Part shown: one piece after another, positions 1-8,261 of the stretch
How the letters are laid out: each line of letters starts with the position of its first letter
How positions within the stretch are numbered: position 1 is the first letter of the stretch
Source of the DNA: JAUCQB01 sp964586235
Lineage (GTDB): Bacteria; Planctomycetota; Phycisphaerae; UBA1845; PWPN01
Direction: 5' to 3'
Length of the DNA stretch: 64,000 bases
Assembly (NCBI GenBank): GCA_964586235.1
Contig: CAZPIO010000012.1
Coordinates: forward strand, 30,174-94,173
Position numbers and translations under genes: made by a program
Notes under the pieces: model-generated
What the model saw: only the letters and a program-made list of their open reading frames with translations
What the model was told of the DNA's origin: nothing
Database searches by the model: none

Positions 1-54
1 CCGCGAACGGCCGATTTGCTTCACCTGCGTCGGCAGGCGCTGCCGTAGTATCAT
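1..54 (-). CDS. Partial gene downstream of an ECF sigma factor
   Basis: The first 18 codons of a gene that runs off the left edge. It begins with ATG at 54, four bases after the TGA of the sigma factor gene, so the two are almost certainly co-transcribed and translationally coupled. Planctomycete sigma factors of this type are often followed by a Ser/Thr kinase, but the visible N-terminus (MILRQRLPTQ...) is too short to recognise, so no function is assigned. Confidence 0.5.
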   Translation of the reverse strand, partial: MILRQRLPTQVKQIGRSR

Positions 55-58
55 TTGC

Positions 59-622
59 TCAACCCTCCGCGGGCATACGGACCCGCGCGTACAGCCAGGA
101 ACGGGCCAGGATCCAGAGGCGGTCGGCCGTGCTTCGGGAAACGCCAAGCTGTTCCGCGGCCTCGGTCTGCGTCAACCCGGCGAAAAACCGCAGGTCCACC
201 AGGCGGGCGGCCGAGGGGTGCTTCTCCGCCAACTGGCGGAGCCCCTCGTCAAGCGCGAGCAGGTCCTCGTCCGGCAGCGGAGAGGCCAACTGCGCGCAGT
301 CGAGCGGCACGCGCTCGCCTCCCTGAATGACTTGCCGCCGCTGCTTGCGCCGTGCGTTTTCGACCAGGATGCGGCGCATGGCCTGGGCGGCAGCGGCGAA
401 GAATTCGGCGCGGTTGTGCCATGGACGTTTGTGAATGCCGGCAATCCGCAGCCAGACTTCGTGGACCAGGGCAGTGGCCTGCAGGGTCTGGCCAGGTTTT
501 TCGTGAGCCAGGCGAGACGCCGCCAGCCGCCGCAACTCGTCATAGATTTCGGGCAGGAGCCTGGTGGCGCTTTCAGGAACGCCGCCCTCGCGTGCAGGCA
601 GGTCTTGCGCCGGGTCGCTCAT
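59..622 (-). CDS. ECF-type RNA polymerase sigma factor
   Basis: A 187-residue sigma-70 family protein of the extracytoplasmic-function group common in planctomycetes. Region 2 is seen in 'ALVHEVWLRI' and 'AMRRILVENARRK', which contact core polymerase and the -10 element. Region 4 is the helix-turn-helix 'LTQTEAAEQLGVSRSTADR', which reads the -35 element. A TTG two codons upstream is in frame, but the ATG at 622 has a GAGGGA Shine-Dalgarno six bases away and is preferred. Length is normal for the group. No anti-sigma gene is visible; the next gene (left edge) starts four bases after the stop and may hold the regulator. Confidence 0.9.
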   Translation of the reverse strand: MSDPAQDLPAREGGVPESATRLLPEIYDELRRLAASRLAHEKPGQTLQATALVHEVWLRIAGIHKRPWHNRAEFFAAAAQAMRRILVENARRKQRRQVIQGGERVPLDCAQLASPLPDEDLLALDEGLRQLAEKHPSAARLVDLRFFAGLTQTEAAEQLGVSRSTADRLWILARSWLYARVRMPAEG

Positions 623-803
623 GAGCAATCCCTCGTGAAGCTGTTATGATAGCCAAATCCGACCCCAGCAGCAAATCATTACCTGAAGCGCCGAAACCGA
701 CCGAAGCAGAAAAACTGGGCCAGGGAAGCGAAAGCGACATCAGGGCTTTCGAGGATAAAGATGGATATGGCATATTCTGACCATACGCAGTCCGATCTCA
801 GCC

Positions 804-885
804 GTCCCTACGGGACTGTGTAACGCGAGGGCCTCGGTCTCCCAGCGATGAATCGCTGGGTTAATGTCAACTGTCCCTACGGGAC
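804..885. repeat. Palindromic repeat cluster (two 13-mers around a 20-mer)
   Basis: GTCCCTACGGGAC occurs at 804-816 and again at 873-885. Between them lies CCCAGCGATGAATCGCTGGG (841-860), an 8-base stem with a short loop. All three can fold as hairpins on either strand. The arrangement looks like REP/BIME-type elements mobilised by REP-associated transposases; a truncated transposase of that kind lies at 32533. Confidence 0.7.
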
Positions 886-991
886 AAGGACTTTGCGGGA
901 GTTGGAAAGAAGCAATTGACGTGGCACGCTCATGCAGATGCGGGTAACAGCAAGCTCGCAGGGCAATCGCACACGGCTGGTTTGTTCGCAC

Positions 992-1059
992 GCTGCTCAC
1001 GGAACAGTGGCACCTGGCCTAGACTCTGGAAGACCGCACTGCTCACAGAGCAGTGGCAC
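992..1059. repeat. Pair of related short hairpin repeats
   Basis: Two diverged copies of CTGCTCACRGARCAGTGGCAC begin near 993 and 1039. The second is a clean hairpin, CACTGCTC at 1037-1044 pairing with GAGCAGTG at 1048-1055. They lie in gene-free DNA and are probably a dispersed palindromic family, not terminators, because no T-run follows on either side. Confidence 0.55.
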
Positions 1060-1111
1060 ACGGCCGGCAGATTGCAGATTCGAGATTTCAGAGAGCGATA
1101 CCGAGTGGGCA

Positions 1112-1174
1112 TCACTTGTCGTGGCGGTGGCGGGTGACGAGGATGTGGGCAAGGCGGGCGGTTTCGGGAAGGCG
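1112..1174 (-). pseudogene. nfi: Endonuclease V relic, C-terminal fragment
   Basis: Read on the minus strand this encodes 'RLPETARLAHILVTRHRHDK' and a TGA stop. That matches the last 20 residues of the intact endonuclease V at 8262-8939 ('RLPEP...ILVTRHRREK') with four differences, and the stop is in the same place. The codon that should precede it lies about 1.23 kb away at 2405. The fragment has no start of its own. It is therefore the tail of a broken second endonuclease V gene. Confidence 0.8.
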
Positions 1175-1213
1175 CTCCGGGCGAGGTCGATTGCCCACCG
1201 CAGAGCTCCGCCT

Positions 1214-1939
1214 TCAATCGATCGCGAACGAGCCGATGATCGTTCGGGCCAGGTTCATCGCCTCGGCATCGGCCGGCTCGAGCAGGAGGCTGGCCATGCT
1301 GGCCATAGGGTTCTGTCCTGTCCTGCCGACGCCAGCGGGAGAGAAACACTCGAGCACCATGTGGACGCAATCCTCGCGCTCGCGGACGATCAGGACGCCC
1401 GACAGGCGAGACGTGTTGATCCGCTCGACGCGGGTCGGCCGGAGGTCACAGAGCATCGTCTTGGCCTCCAGCAGGGCCGTCAGCGAATCCACCTCCGAGG
1501 GGCTCATCCATATCGAAAGGTCACGGGAGCCGGCGGCGTAAGCCGCGGCCAGGAGGGCTCCGGGATCGCGGGCCAGATCGCCGGGGAGGCGTGCGAGATC
1601 CAGGTATTCGGCCGGAAGGGACATCGCGTCAGCGTTGATCGGCCTGAACACCAGACCGGCCAATCCGCTTGCTTTGATCAGGGCCGCTCCGTCGCTCACT
1701 TCGACAACTTCCCCGCCTGTCGGGGTGGGTACGTGGAAGCTCAGGTGGTCGAGCCGGACGAACCGGGCCTTTGCGGGGATGAACGGCGGCTCAAAGTCGA
1801 CCACCGGCATCGCCTCAGCCCGCAGTTCGCCGGCCCAGATACGGGCCAGGAGCCTGAGTTGCGGCTCCACCCTGATGAAACCAAGGAAGATCGCCGCCGG
1901 CATCACCAGCAGCGACAGGCACCTCATCCCTCGGCTCAT
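1214..1939 (-). CDS. Exported or membrane-anchored hypothetical protein
   Basis: A 241-residue protein of unknown function. The start at 1939 is supported by an AAGGGAGG Shine-Dalgarno seven to eight bases upstream. The N-terminus (MSRGMRCLSLLVMPAAIFLG) is a basic, then hydrophobic stretch typical of a signal peptide or single anchor. The rest is soluble, rich in Ala, Leu, Glu and Asp, without recognisable catalytic motifs. The gene lies wholly inside the 1.23 kb that separates the two endonuclease V fragments, so it appears to have arrived with that insert. It was not recognised as a transposition protein. Confidence 0.65.
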   Translation of the reverse strand: MSRGMRCLSLLVMPAAIFLGFIRVEPQLRLLARIWAGELRAEAMPVVDFEPPFIPAKARFVRLDHLSFHVPTPTGGEVVEVSDGAALIKASGLAGLVFRPINADAMSLPAEYLDLARLPGDLARDPGALLAAAYAAGSRDLSIWMSPSEVDSLTALLEAKTMLCDLRPTRVERINTSRLSGVLIVREREDCVHMVLECFSPAGVGRTGQNPMASMASLLLEPADAEAMNLARTIIGSFAID

Positions 1940-2404
1940 GGTCAGCCTCCCTTCTCGATCGGACCTTCAGGTAGGCGTGTGGGCAGACCGAGGTCGTTCA
2001 CGGCTCCGACGCCAAAGGCAACGGGGACGTTCTGGTTTTCACCGGTCTGTCGACCGCTTTGTCAGCCCGCACTCGCGGCCCGGGGGATGATCGTTTTCGT
2101 GGCTTCAGACCGCCGGTCGTCCTCAAAGACTTCTCGGGTGCCCAGCGGAATCATCAGCTCACGCCAGGCAGGCCGACCGCTTCCGGCGCGCGTGGCGTAT
2201 TACCAATATACTCTGCTCCGGCACTCTGCCGGGTAACAAGTTTGTCACAACTTCCCGCGTTTCGGGGCGGTCCACACCTATGCCTGACGTGCCCGTGGTC
2301 GCAGATCCGTTCAGACCACCTGGCAAGCCGCGAGTACATCTCCTGCGGCAACAAACATGGCGGCGCCCCGGCAAGCCGGGGCTTGGCCATGCCACCCAAG
2401 GTGC
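1940..2404. other. Gene-free right part of the 1.23 kb insert
   Basis: No credible gene is seen here. The right end carries the dispersed palindromic element at 2355-2397 directly against the resumption of endonuclease V homology. Several long open frames exist on both strands, but they lack Shine-Dalgarno sequences and overlap repeats and relic DNA. Confidence 0.5.
2355..2397. repeat. Dispersed palindromic element, copy 1
   Basis: CATGGCGGCGCCCC...GGGGCTTGGCCATGCCACCC, an imperfect inverted repeat (CATGGC/GCCATG arms around a GC-rich core). A second copy lies at 45454-45496 with nearly identical outer arms and a variable core. Similarity may continue a few bases further right (GCGAAG in both). 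Confidence 0.75.
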
Positions 2405-2560
2405 GAAGCAGGTAACGCAGGACATGACGACCGCGATGGCATCGGCTAGGGCGATGCGGTGGCCGATGGCGACGTAGACCGGGTTGATGCCGTCGCGGGT
2501 GCGGAGGACGACGCCGACGGTTTCGGCGTGGTCGATCAGGGAAGCGGTGCTGCCGGCCAC
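2405..2560 (-). pseudogene. nfi: Endonuclease V relic, central fragment
   Basis: The minus strand reads 'GSTASLIDHAETVGVVLRTR', then 'DGINPVYVAIGHRIALADAI' and 'AVVMSCVT'. This parallels residues of the intact endonuclease V at 8262-8939 ('GSTAPLIDHDEQVGAVLRTR' and onward). I count about 20 base differences in roughly 150. Homology stops at about 2560, so the N-terminal half with the catalytic Asp and Glu is missing. On the other side the frame runs into the 1.23 kb insert. The two fragments (this one and 1112-1174) together are one broken gene. Confidence 0.8.
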
Positions 2561-2577
2561 GGTCGCCAGCAGAAGGA

Positions 2578-2620
2578 AAGGGGACATTCTGCCGTTCTCG
2601 AGAGACCAGAATGTCCCCTT
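2578..2620. repeat. 14-base perfect inverted repeat
   Basis: AAGGGGACATTCTG (2578-2591) pairs perfectly with CAGAATGTCCCCTT (2607-2620) across a 15-base loop. It sits at the point where endonuclease V homology ends. GGGGACATTCT-type hairpins are frequent around REP-associated transposase remnants; here no transposase frame is visible. It could also terminate transcription in either direction, but there is no long T-run. Confidence 0.65.
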
Positions 2621-2690
2621 CACCCTTGCACGCTTCAAGGCAGCGGCACACCGGGAATGCAACTTTCGATCCTACCACTCCGGGGCCGGG

Positions 2691-3227
2691 TCAATACGTG
2701 ATCGTGCCCTCGACTGTCTCCCAGAAGACCGAGTAGTGATAGGGTCCTTCCCACCAGTCTTCTCCGGTGTAGCCCATGGTCAGGGTGAGCGTCCCGGTGG
2801 CGTTTGCGAATCGACCGGTGCCGCCGGTAATCGTTGCGGTTGCCGTCTCCTGGATCACGGGATACGAGGGCCAGACAAGGTCGGCCGTGATCTTGTCACC
2901 ATTGTCGGCGGTGAATTCCCAATAACCCCACATCTCGAGCAACTCGAAACTGCCGTCCGGCAGAAAGTGCAGCAGTACGCCGCCCGGGCACTTCGCCGTC
3001 CACTCGCCGAGGTGGGTGCCGTCTCCGGACTCCTCCGTCACCCACCACACCACAGCCGTGTCCGGCGAGCGCCACTCCCAGTTTGCCGGGTTGAAGTCGG
3101 TCTTGAGCAGGCCCATTCCCGTGAGCTTCATCGGCCTGGCCTTGGGGTTGTCGCCCGCGTTGGCGGCGAACGGCAACAGGATCAGCGAGGTGAACAAAAG
3201 TCCGACAAACAGGTGTTTCCGCAACAT
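2691..3227 (-). CDS. Small secreted protein with barrel-like GGTGRF motif
   Basis: A 178-residue exported protein. The start at 3227 (MLRKHLFVGLLFTSLILL...ANA) has a TGGAGGA Shine-Dalgarno and begins a clear signal peptide cleaved after about residue 24; the frame upstream of it is Pro/Arg-rich and unlikely to be translated. The mature part contains 'ITGGTGRFANATGTLTL', a motif seen in allene-oxide-cyclase/dirigent-like eight-stranded barrels, preceded by Trp-rich strands. No catalytic site is evident. Function unknown; a secreted beta-barrel is the best structural guess. It stands alone, convergent with nothing and far from its neighbours. Confidence 0.7.
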   Translation of the reverse strand: MLRKHLFVGLLFTSLILLPFAANAGDNPKARPMKLTGMGLLKTDFNPANWEWRSPDTAVVWWVTEESGDGTHLGEWTAKCPGGVLLHFLPDGSFELLEMWGYWEFTADNGDKITADLVWPSYPVIQETATATITGGTGRFANATGTLTLTMGYTGEDWWEGPYHYSVFWETVEGTITY

Positions 3228-3884
3228 GGTCCGTCCTCCAAAAAGGTTGAAAGGTCTTCGGCGTTCCGCCCACGCGGACCACCCAGTCCTCCAGAAACTC
3301 GTAGCCCCTGAACCGCCATTGGGCTGCCGACCTGTGAACACCACAGGTGGCGCGGTGATTGGCCTTCCGTTGGGCGTGCCTGGCGGCGATGCCCGGGAGC
3401 ACTGCCGGGGTCCGGTGGCTCCAGGTCTCGAGTCGAGGGGCGGCCGGCAAATCCTGCTTTGCGCCGGGCCGCTTTGAAGCCACACGCCTCTACAGGAAGA
3501 GTCAGTCTGAGGGGCGTGCTACTCACGCGCAGCCTGCATTTTTCTGCGCATGCACTGTCTCGGGGCTCCGGTGGGGTTCCGAAGGCGGGTCGAGATGAGC
3601 TACGCCACGCTTTTCGGGGCGCAACGCCGAGGACCGGACACGCTGTTGAAGGTTCTGGCGCTGTAAGTGGTTCCAGAACCGGGAGTTGCCTTCATTTGCC
3701 CCACGTCCCTTGGTGTCGGCGCCGGGCTGGTCTATCTACAAGATGCCACGCGCGGCTGGTCCGGCGGGAGAGGCCCAATCACGGCCTCAAAAACTGCCCG
3801 TGACGCCTGCGCAGTCTTCTGTCGCTGGTCCTGGTCGGCTACAATGCGAGCCGGAACACCGATCCGCCCCATGCAAATCTGGGC
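3228..3884. other. Gene-free spacer
   Basis: About 650 bases between the secreted barrel protein and the second sigma factor. No frame here has both a ribosome binding site and plausible protein composition, and no strong hairpin or transposon end is seen. Confidence 0.5.
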
Positions 3885-4514
3885 TTGTCCATGGAAGCGT
3901 CCGACGACGACATGCTTCGCCGAGCGGTTCAGGGGGACCGCGAAGCCCTCGGCACCCTCCTGGGCCGTTGTGACCGGGCCGCGCGCCAGGGCCTGGCCGG
4001 CAGGATTCCCCACCGCTTCCGGACCCTCCTCACCGAAGACGATGTGATGCAGGAAGCCTACCTGGACGCGATCCTGGGTATCGGGCAGTTTCGCTCGACG
4101 AGTGAGGGCTCTTTCGTGAGCTGGCTTACCACGATCGCACAGCGTAACCTGCTCGACGCAGTGAAGGGACTCGAGCGAGAGCACCAGGAGAGCGATCGGC
4201 CGCGCCTGAGGCGGGCTATCACGGATGATTCGTACGTCGAGCTCGTCGAAACCATCGCGACCACCAGTGCAGGTCCGACCACCGTGGCCAGACGGAGCGA
4301 GGCCGCCGCAAAGCTGAAGGAGGCTATCGGTCGGCTCCCCGAAGACTACGCCAGGCTGGTGGTGATGTACGACCTGGAGCAGCGGCCGATCGCTGAGGTC
4401 GCGCAGGCCCTGCACCGCAAGCTGGGGGCGGTGTTCATGCTTCGGGCGCGTGCTCACCGCAAGCTTGCAGAGATTCTGGGGCCGTCGTGGAAGTACCTGA
4501 CCAGTTCGGCATGA
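3885..4514 (+). CDS. ECF-type RNA polymerase sigma factor paired with a kinase
   Basis: About 209 residues from TTG at 3885, or two fewer from the ATG at 3891; neither start has a strong Shine-Dalgarno. Region 2 is visible in 'TEDDVMQEAYLDAI' and 'FVSWLTTIAQRNLLDAV'. Region 4 follows in 'LPEDYARLVVMYDLEQRPIA', continuing through the helix-turn-helix 'AQALHRKLGAVFMLRARA'. The gene ends 52 bases before a large Ser/Thr kinase gene on the same strand, an arrangement found repeatedly in planctomycetes, where the kinase may control the sigma factor by phosphorylation. It is not closely similar to the sigma factor at 59-622. Confidence 0.9.
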   Translation: MSMEASDDDMLRRAVQGDREALGTLLGRCDRAARQGLAGRIPHRFRTLLTEDDVMQEAYLDAILGIGQFRSTSEGSFVSWLTTIAQRNLLDAVKGLEREHQESDRPRLRRAITDDSYVELVETIATTSAGPTTVARRSEAAAKLKEAIGRLPEDYARLVVMYDLEQRPIAEVAQALHRKLGAVFMLRARAHRKLAEILGPSWKYLTSSA

Positions 4515-4566
4515 TTGAGCCGCCTCGGCGACCAGCCAGAGCACCCAGTTGGGCCGAGGGACGGAT

Positions 4567-7500
4567 ATGCCAAGCGAGGAAGAGTCGATCCCAGCCATGC
4601 CGCAGCCGCCGACGGACGGTGGGGGCGCGATCGCGCGCGCTTTCGACGAGGCGGCAAAGTGGGAGACTCCCGGCGGACCTAGGGATGATTCCCCGCTGCC
4701 GAGTCGGTCTTCCTGCCCCGCGGACAATTCGATCCCGGGGTACTCGATCATTCGCGAGATCCATCGCGGCGGGCAGGGCGTGGTCTACGAAGCCGTTCAA
4801 AAGACCACCCGGCGCAACGTGGCCATCAAGGTGATGCGTGAGGGGCCCTTCGCCAGCAAGCTCGACAAGGCCCGCTTTGAGCGCGAGGTGCAGGTGCTGG
4901 CCGCGCTGAAGCACCCGAACATCGTGGCCATCCACGAGAGTGGCACGGCCGCCGGCAGCTTTTACTTCGTGATGGATTACATCTCCGGTCAACCGCTGGA
5001 CCTCTGGATGGCGGCCGGCCAACGCAGCGTCCGCGAGACACTGGTCCTGTTTCAGAAGATCTGTGAGGCGGTGAACGCCGCCCATCTGCGGGGTGTGATC
5101 CACCGCGACCTCAAGCCGGGCAACATCCGCATCGACTCTGAGGGCGAGCCGCAGATCCTGGACTTCGGCCTGGCCAAGGTGGCCCCCGGACAGATCAGCG
5201 ATCAGAGCGCGTCGATGACCCAGACCGGGCAGTTCGTCGGCTCGCTACCCTGGGCGTCGCCGGAACAGGCCGAGGGCATACCGAGCAAGATCGACATCCG
5301 CACGGACGTGTACTCGCTGGGTGTGATGCTGTACCAGATGCTCACCGGCAAGTTCGCCTACGACGTGGTGGGCAGCTTCCGCGAGGTACTGGATCGAATC
5401 ATGCAGGCCGAACCGGTCCGGCCACGCGCGCTTCGCAAGGACATCAACGACGAGGTCGAGACGATCGTGCTGAAGGCGTTGGCCAAGGAGCGCGAGCGGC
5501 GCTACCAGTCGGCCGGTGAACTGGCCCGCGACATCGGCCACTACCTGGCCGGCGAGGCCATCGAGGCCAAGCGCGACAGTAGCTGGTACCTGCTCAAGAA
5601 AAACATTCACCGCTACAAGGCGCCGGTGGCTGTTGCGGCCGGGTTCGTGCTGCTGCTGGCCGTCGGCCTGGTGGTTTCGCTCACCCTGTGGCAACGAAGC
5701 CTCCGCCAGCGCGTCGAAGCCGAGGCCCAGCGGCTGCTCGCTCAGCAGCGTCTGTTTGACGGACTCATCGAAGCCGCAGACAGCCGCGTCAAATCGAAGC
5801 AATACGCGGAGGCACGCCAGGCCTACTGCGAAGCCTGGGACCTGTCCCGGCAAATAGAGCTGCCTGATCTTCAGCCCCGCCTTGGCTGGCTGAACAGTTA
5901 CATGGCCAGCCCGCCGACTCTGTTGGTTCATGACTTCAAAGAGGAAGGAGCAGCTCGGCCTCCACGAAGTGCCATTCTGTGCATGACGAAGGGCGGCCCG
6001 TTGGTCCTGATGCAGCGCGCGAGCGTCGTCTACCTGATCGATCCGCTCACCGGCCGGCAGGTCGCGGCTTTGGCGGGCCATACGGGTCAGGTGAGCGGCT
6101 TCGATGTCTCCAGGGATGGAAAATGGTTCTGCACGGGCGGAGAGGACCGGACGGTCCGGCTGTGGGATGCGGCCAGTCAGACCGAGCGTCGGCAAGTGAC
6201 CACGGATGCGTCGGTGGTTGACTGTTTTTTCAGCCCGGACGGACAGACCGGCTTCTGGAGCGAGTACGACGGCAAGGCCGCACGATGGGATCTTGCGACC
6301 GGCAGAGTGCTCTGGACACTGCGGACTGGAATCCAGGAGTTTCACCTAGTCGTATCGCCGGACAGAAGATGGCTCGCTGCAGGCGGCAACGCCCCCTACG
6401 ACATCCTGATCAATGCCGACGCCGGCCGAGTGGTGCATCAGCTTGACGCTTTCGGGGATGTGGCCTTCTCCGGCAACGGCACGCACATCGTGGGCGGACG
6501 CCTGGACCGGACCCTGCGGGTCTGGGAGGTCGCCACCGGCCGGCAGATCCAGACCATTTCCGGCCGCAACAGTTTCCTCACCAGTCTGGCCGTTTCGCCG
6601 GACGGGCGATCGGCACTCATCGGCGAAGATGACGCCCGAGTGTCGCTCTGGGACCTGGTGAGCGGAAGCGAGTTGCAGAGCTGGTCGGGACATTCCGCGG
6701 CGGTTCTCGGCATCGGCTTCATGCACGAAGGAACATCGGCCATTTCCTGCTCGCCGCGAGAATGTCTCCTTTGGAACCTGCCTTCGGCGGGTGGGGCGCG
6801 GGCCTTCTGCGGGCACCAGCAGATCGTCTACGCGGTCGCCATTTCACCCGACGGGCGCACCGCGCTCTCCGGCGACGCCAGCGGCCTGATATGGCAATGG
6901 GACGTGGCCACAGGCCGGGCAATCAGGGTTCTCGTCGGCCATACCGCGGCGGTTCGCCACCTGGCCTTCCTGCCCGACGGGCGGCGGGCTTTGTCCGCAG
7001 GCAGCGACCAGACGCTGCGGCTCTGGGATCTCTCCACTGACGCGGCGCCGCGGGTGCTCATCGGCCAGAAGGGGGAGCCCTCCAGCCTGAGCGTTTCTCC
7101 GGACGGCGCAACCGCACTGTCCAGCTCGTACGACGGGAGCCTTTGGCTTTGGGATCTGCAGGCAGGCAACGGCCGTGAACTCCGCCGGGAAAAACCCGGG
7201 CTGGATCAGATCGGAAGAGTCTGTGTTTCTCCGGATGGGCGATCGGCGCTATGCGGACACCGGGGTGGCGCTGTCAGCCTCCTAAACCTGGCCAGTGGAA
7301 CCGAGCGCTGGAGGTCCGCCGGCCATCAGGAAAACGTCAACGGGGTGGGCTTCTTATGCGACGGGCACGCCGGCCTGTCCGTGAGCATCGAGAACACGCT
7401 GATCTTGTGGGAGCTGGCGACCGGAAAGCAATTGAGCAAGCTACATGGGCCTCAACTCAGCTACTTCTCGAGGGTCGCGCTGGCTCCGGATGGAGAGAGT

Positions 7501-8034
7501 GTTTTCTACGGGGGCTACGACGGGGGCATCCGCATGGTGAGCACTCGGACCGGCAAGCAGCTTCGGACCCTGTCCAGGCATGCCGGGGGGATCAATTCAC
7601 TGGCCGTTTCCAGGGATGGTCGGGTGCTCCTCGCCGGCAGCGAAGACCGGACGGTCAGCATTTGGGATTTCGACCTGCCGCAACGTTTTAGAGTTTTTGA
7701 ACCCCGTGCCGCCGCCGCTCGCGAGCGACTGGTTCTCCAGCCACAGGACGCGGGAGCGTTGCTGATCCTTGGCGAGTGGTTTGCCTTTCGAGAGGGAGAC
7801 TACCTCGCCGCCGATCACCTGGAACGCGCTCGCAAAGCCGGGGCGGCCGTATCGCCACTGCTGCTCGGACGGTGCTACTGGAGGCTCGGCCGGCTCAACG
7901 AAGCCAAACAGGAGTTCCAGCAGGCGCTGCAGGCCCATGAGGCGCCTGCCGAGTATCTTCAGCAGTGCCTTCAGGCGGTATCCAGACCATCGGCTCCCGG
8001 GGCGATGCCGACATCTGTCAAGCAGACAAGTTGA
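4567..8034 (+). CDS. Transmembrane Ser/Thr protein kinase with WD40 propeller
   Basis: A 1155-residue Hanks-type kinase. The ATG at 4567 follows GAGGG at six bases; an in-frame TTG upstream is less likely. The kinase domain spans about residues 58-330, with Lys88 (VAIKVM), His179-Arg-Asp181 (HRDLKPGN), Asp199 (DFG) and the activation-loop APE equivalent 'ASPEQAEG'; all key residues are present, so it should be active. A transmembrane helix lies at about 354-378, then a short coiled coil, then many WD40 blades (about 480-1037) marked by repeated 'SPDGR', 'RLWDL' and 'SIWDF' ends. A TPR-like tail (about 1060-1135) ends the protein. The kinase faces the cytoplasm and the propeller is probably extracytoplasmic. 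It follows a sigma factor gene and probably acts with it in signalling. Confidence 0.92.
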   Translation: MPSEEESIPAMPQPPTDGGGAIARAFDEAAKWETPGGPRDDSPLPSRSSCPADNSIPGYSIIREIHRGGQGVVYEAVQKTTRRNVAIKVMREGPFASKLDKARFEREVQVLAALKHPNIVAIHESGTAAGSFYFVMDYISGQPLDLWMAAGQRSVRETLVLFQKICEAVNAAHLRGVIHRDLKPGNIRIDSEGEPQILDFGLAKVAPGQISDQSASMTQTGQFVGSLPWASPEQAEGIPSKIDIRTDVYSLGVMLYQMLTGKFAYDVVGSFREVLDRIMQAEPVRPRALRKDINDEVETIVLKALAKERERRYQSAGELARDIGHYLAGEAIEAKRDSSWYLLKKNIHRYKAPVAVAAGFVLLLAVGLVVSLTLWQRSLRQRVEAEAQRLLAQQRLFDGLIEAADSRVKSKQYAEARQAYCEAWDLSRQIELPDLQPRLGWLNSYMASPPTLLVHDFKEEGAARPPRSAILCMTKGGPLVLMQRASVVYLIDPLTGRQVAALAGHTGQVSGFDVSRDGKWFCTGGEDRTVRLWDAASQTERRQVTTDASVVDCFFSPDGQTGFWSEYDGKAARWDLATGRVLWTLRTGIQEFHLVVSPDRRWLAAGGNAPYDILINADAGRVVHQLDAFGDVAFSGNGTHIVGGRLDRTLRVWEVATGRQIQTISGRNSFLTSLAVSPDGRSALIGEDDARVSLWDLVSGSELQSWSGHSAAVLGIGFMHEGTSAISCSPRECLLWNLPSAGGARAFCGHQQIVYAVAISPDGRTALSGDASGLIWQWDVATGRAIRVLVGHTAAVRHLAFLPDGRRALSAGSDQTLRLWDLSTDAAPRVLIGQKGEPSSLSVSPDGATALSSSYDGSLWLWDLQAGNGRELRREKPGLDQIGRVCVSPDGRSALCGHRGGAVSLLNLASGTERWRSAGHQENVNGVGFLCDGHAGLSVSIENTLILWELATGKQLSKLHGPQLSYFSRVALAPDGESVFYGGYDGGIRMVSTRTGKQLRTLSRHAGGINSLAVSRDGRVLLAGSEDRTVSIWDFDLPQRFRVFEPRAAAARERLVLQPQDAGALLILGEWFAFREGDYLAADHLERARKAGAAVSPLLLGRCYWRLGRLNEAKQEFQQALQAHEAPAEYLQQCLQAVSRPSAPGAMPTSVKQTS

Positions 8035-8261
8035 ACACTCATCGGTGCAGACTCCTGCGAGACGACGGCCGGTCGGCAAGGCCGCATCGCAAGTAGTGAA
8101 CGAGGCCGAGCGACTCCTCTTCCGGCGGCAACCTGCTCGTGAAGCGCCAGGCAGTCTGTGCAACGCTGCTGATCGTCATGTGGCTGTACGAGGATGCGCT
8201 CACCGGGCTCTAAGGGACTCACCGTCCGGCTCGATGATGAACGTCATCGGAGTGGGTCGCG

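Larger units (their letters stand above)
623..1111. other. Gene-free spacer with palindromic repeats
   Basis: About 490 bases with no convincing coding frame. It holds two copies of a 13-base palindrome, a 20-base palindrome between them, and two related GCTGCTCAC-type hairpins, listed separately. This repeat load is typical of planctomycete intergenic DNA. Confidence 0.6.

Noticed and set aside
932..2236. Long plus-strand open frame of 434 codons
   Set aside because: It runs antisense through both endonuclease V relics and the 1214-1939 gene, has no ribosome site and gives an Arg/Gly/His-rich composition typical of a high-GC shadow frame.
2459..3311. Plus-strand frames over the relic and the small secreted protein
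   Set aside because: They cross a repeat and an antisense gene with a signal peptide; no ribosome binding site.
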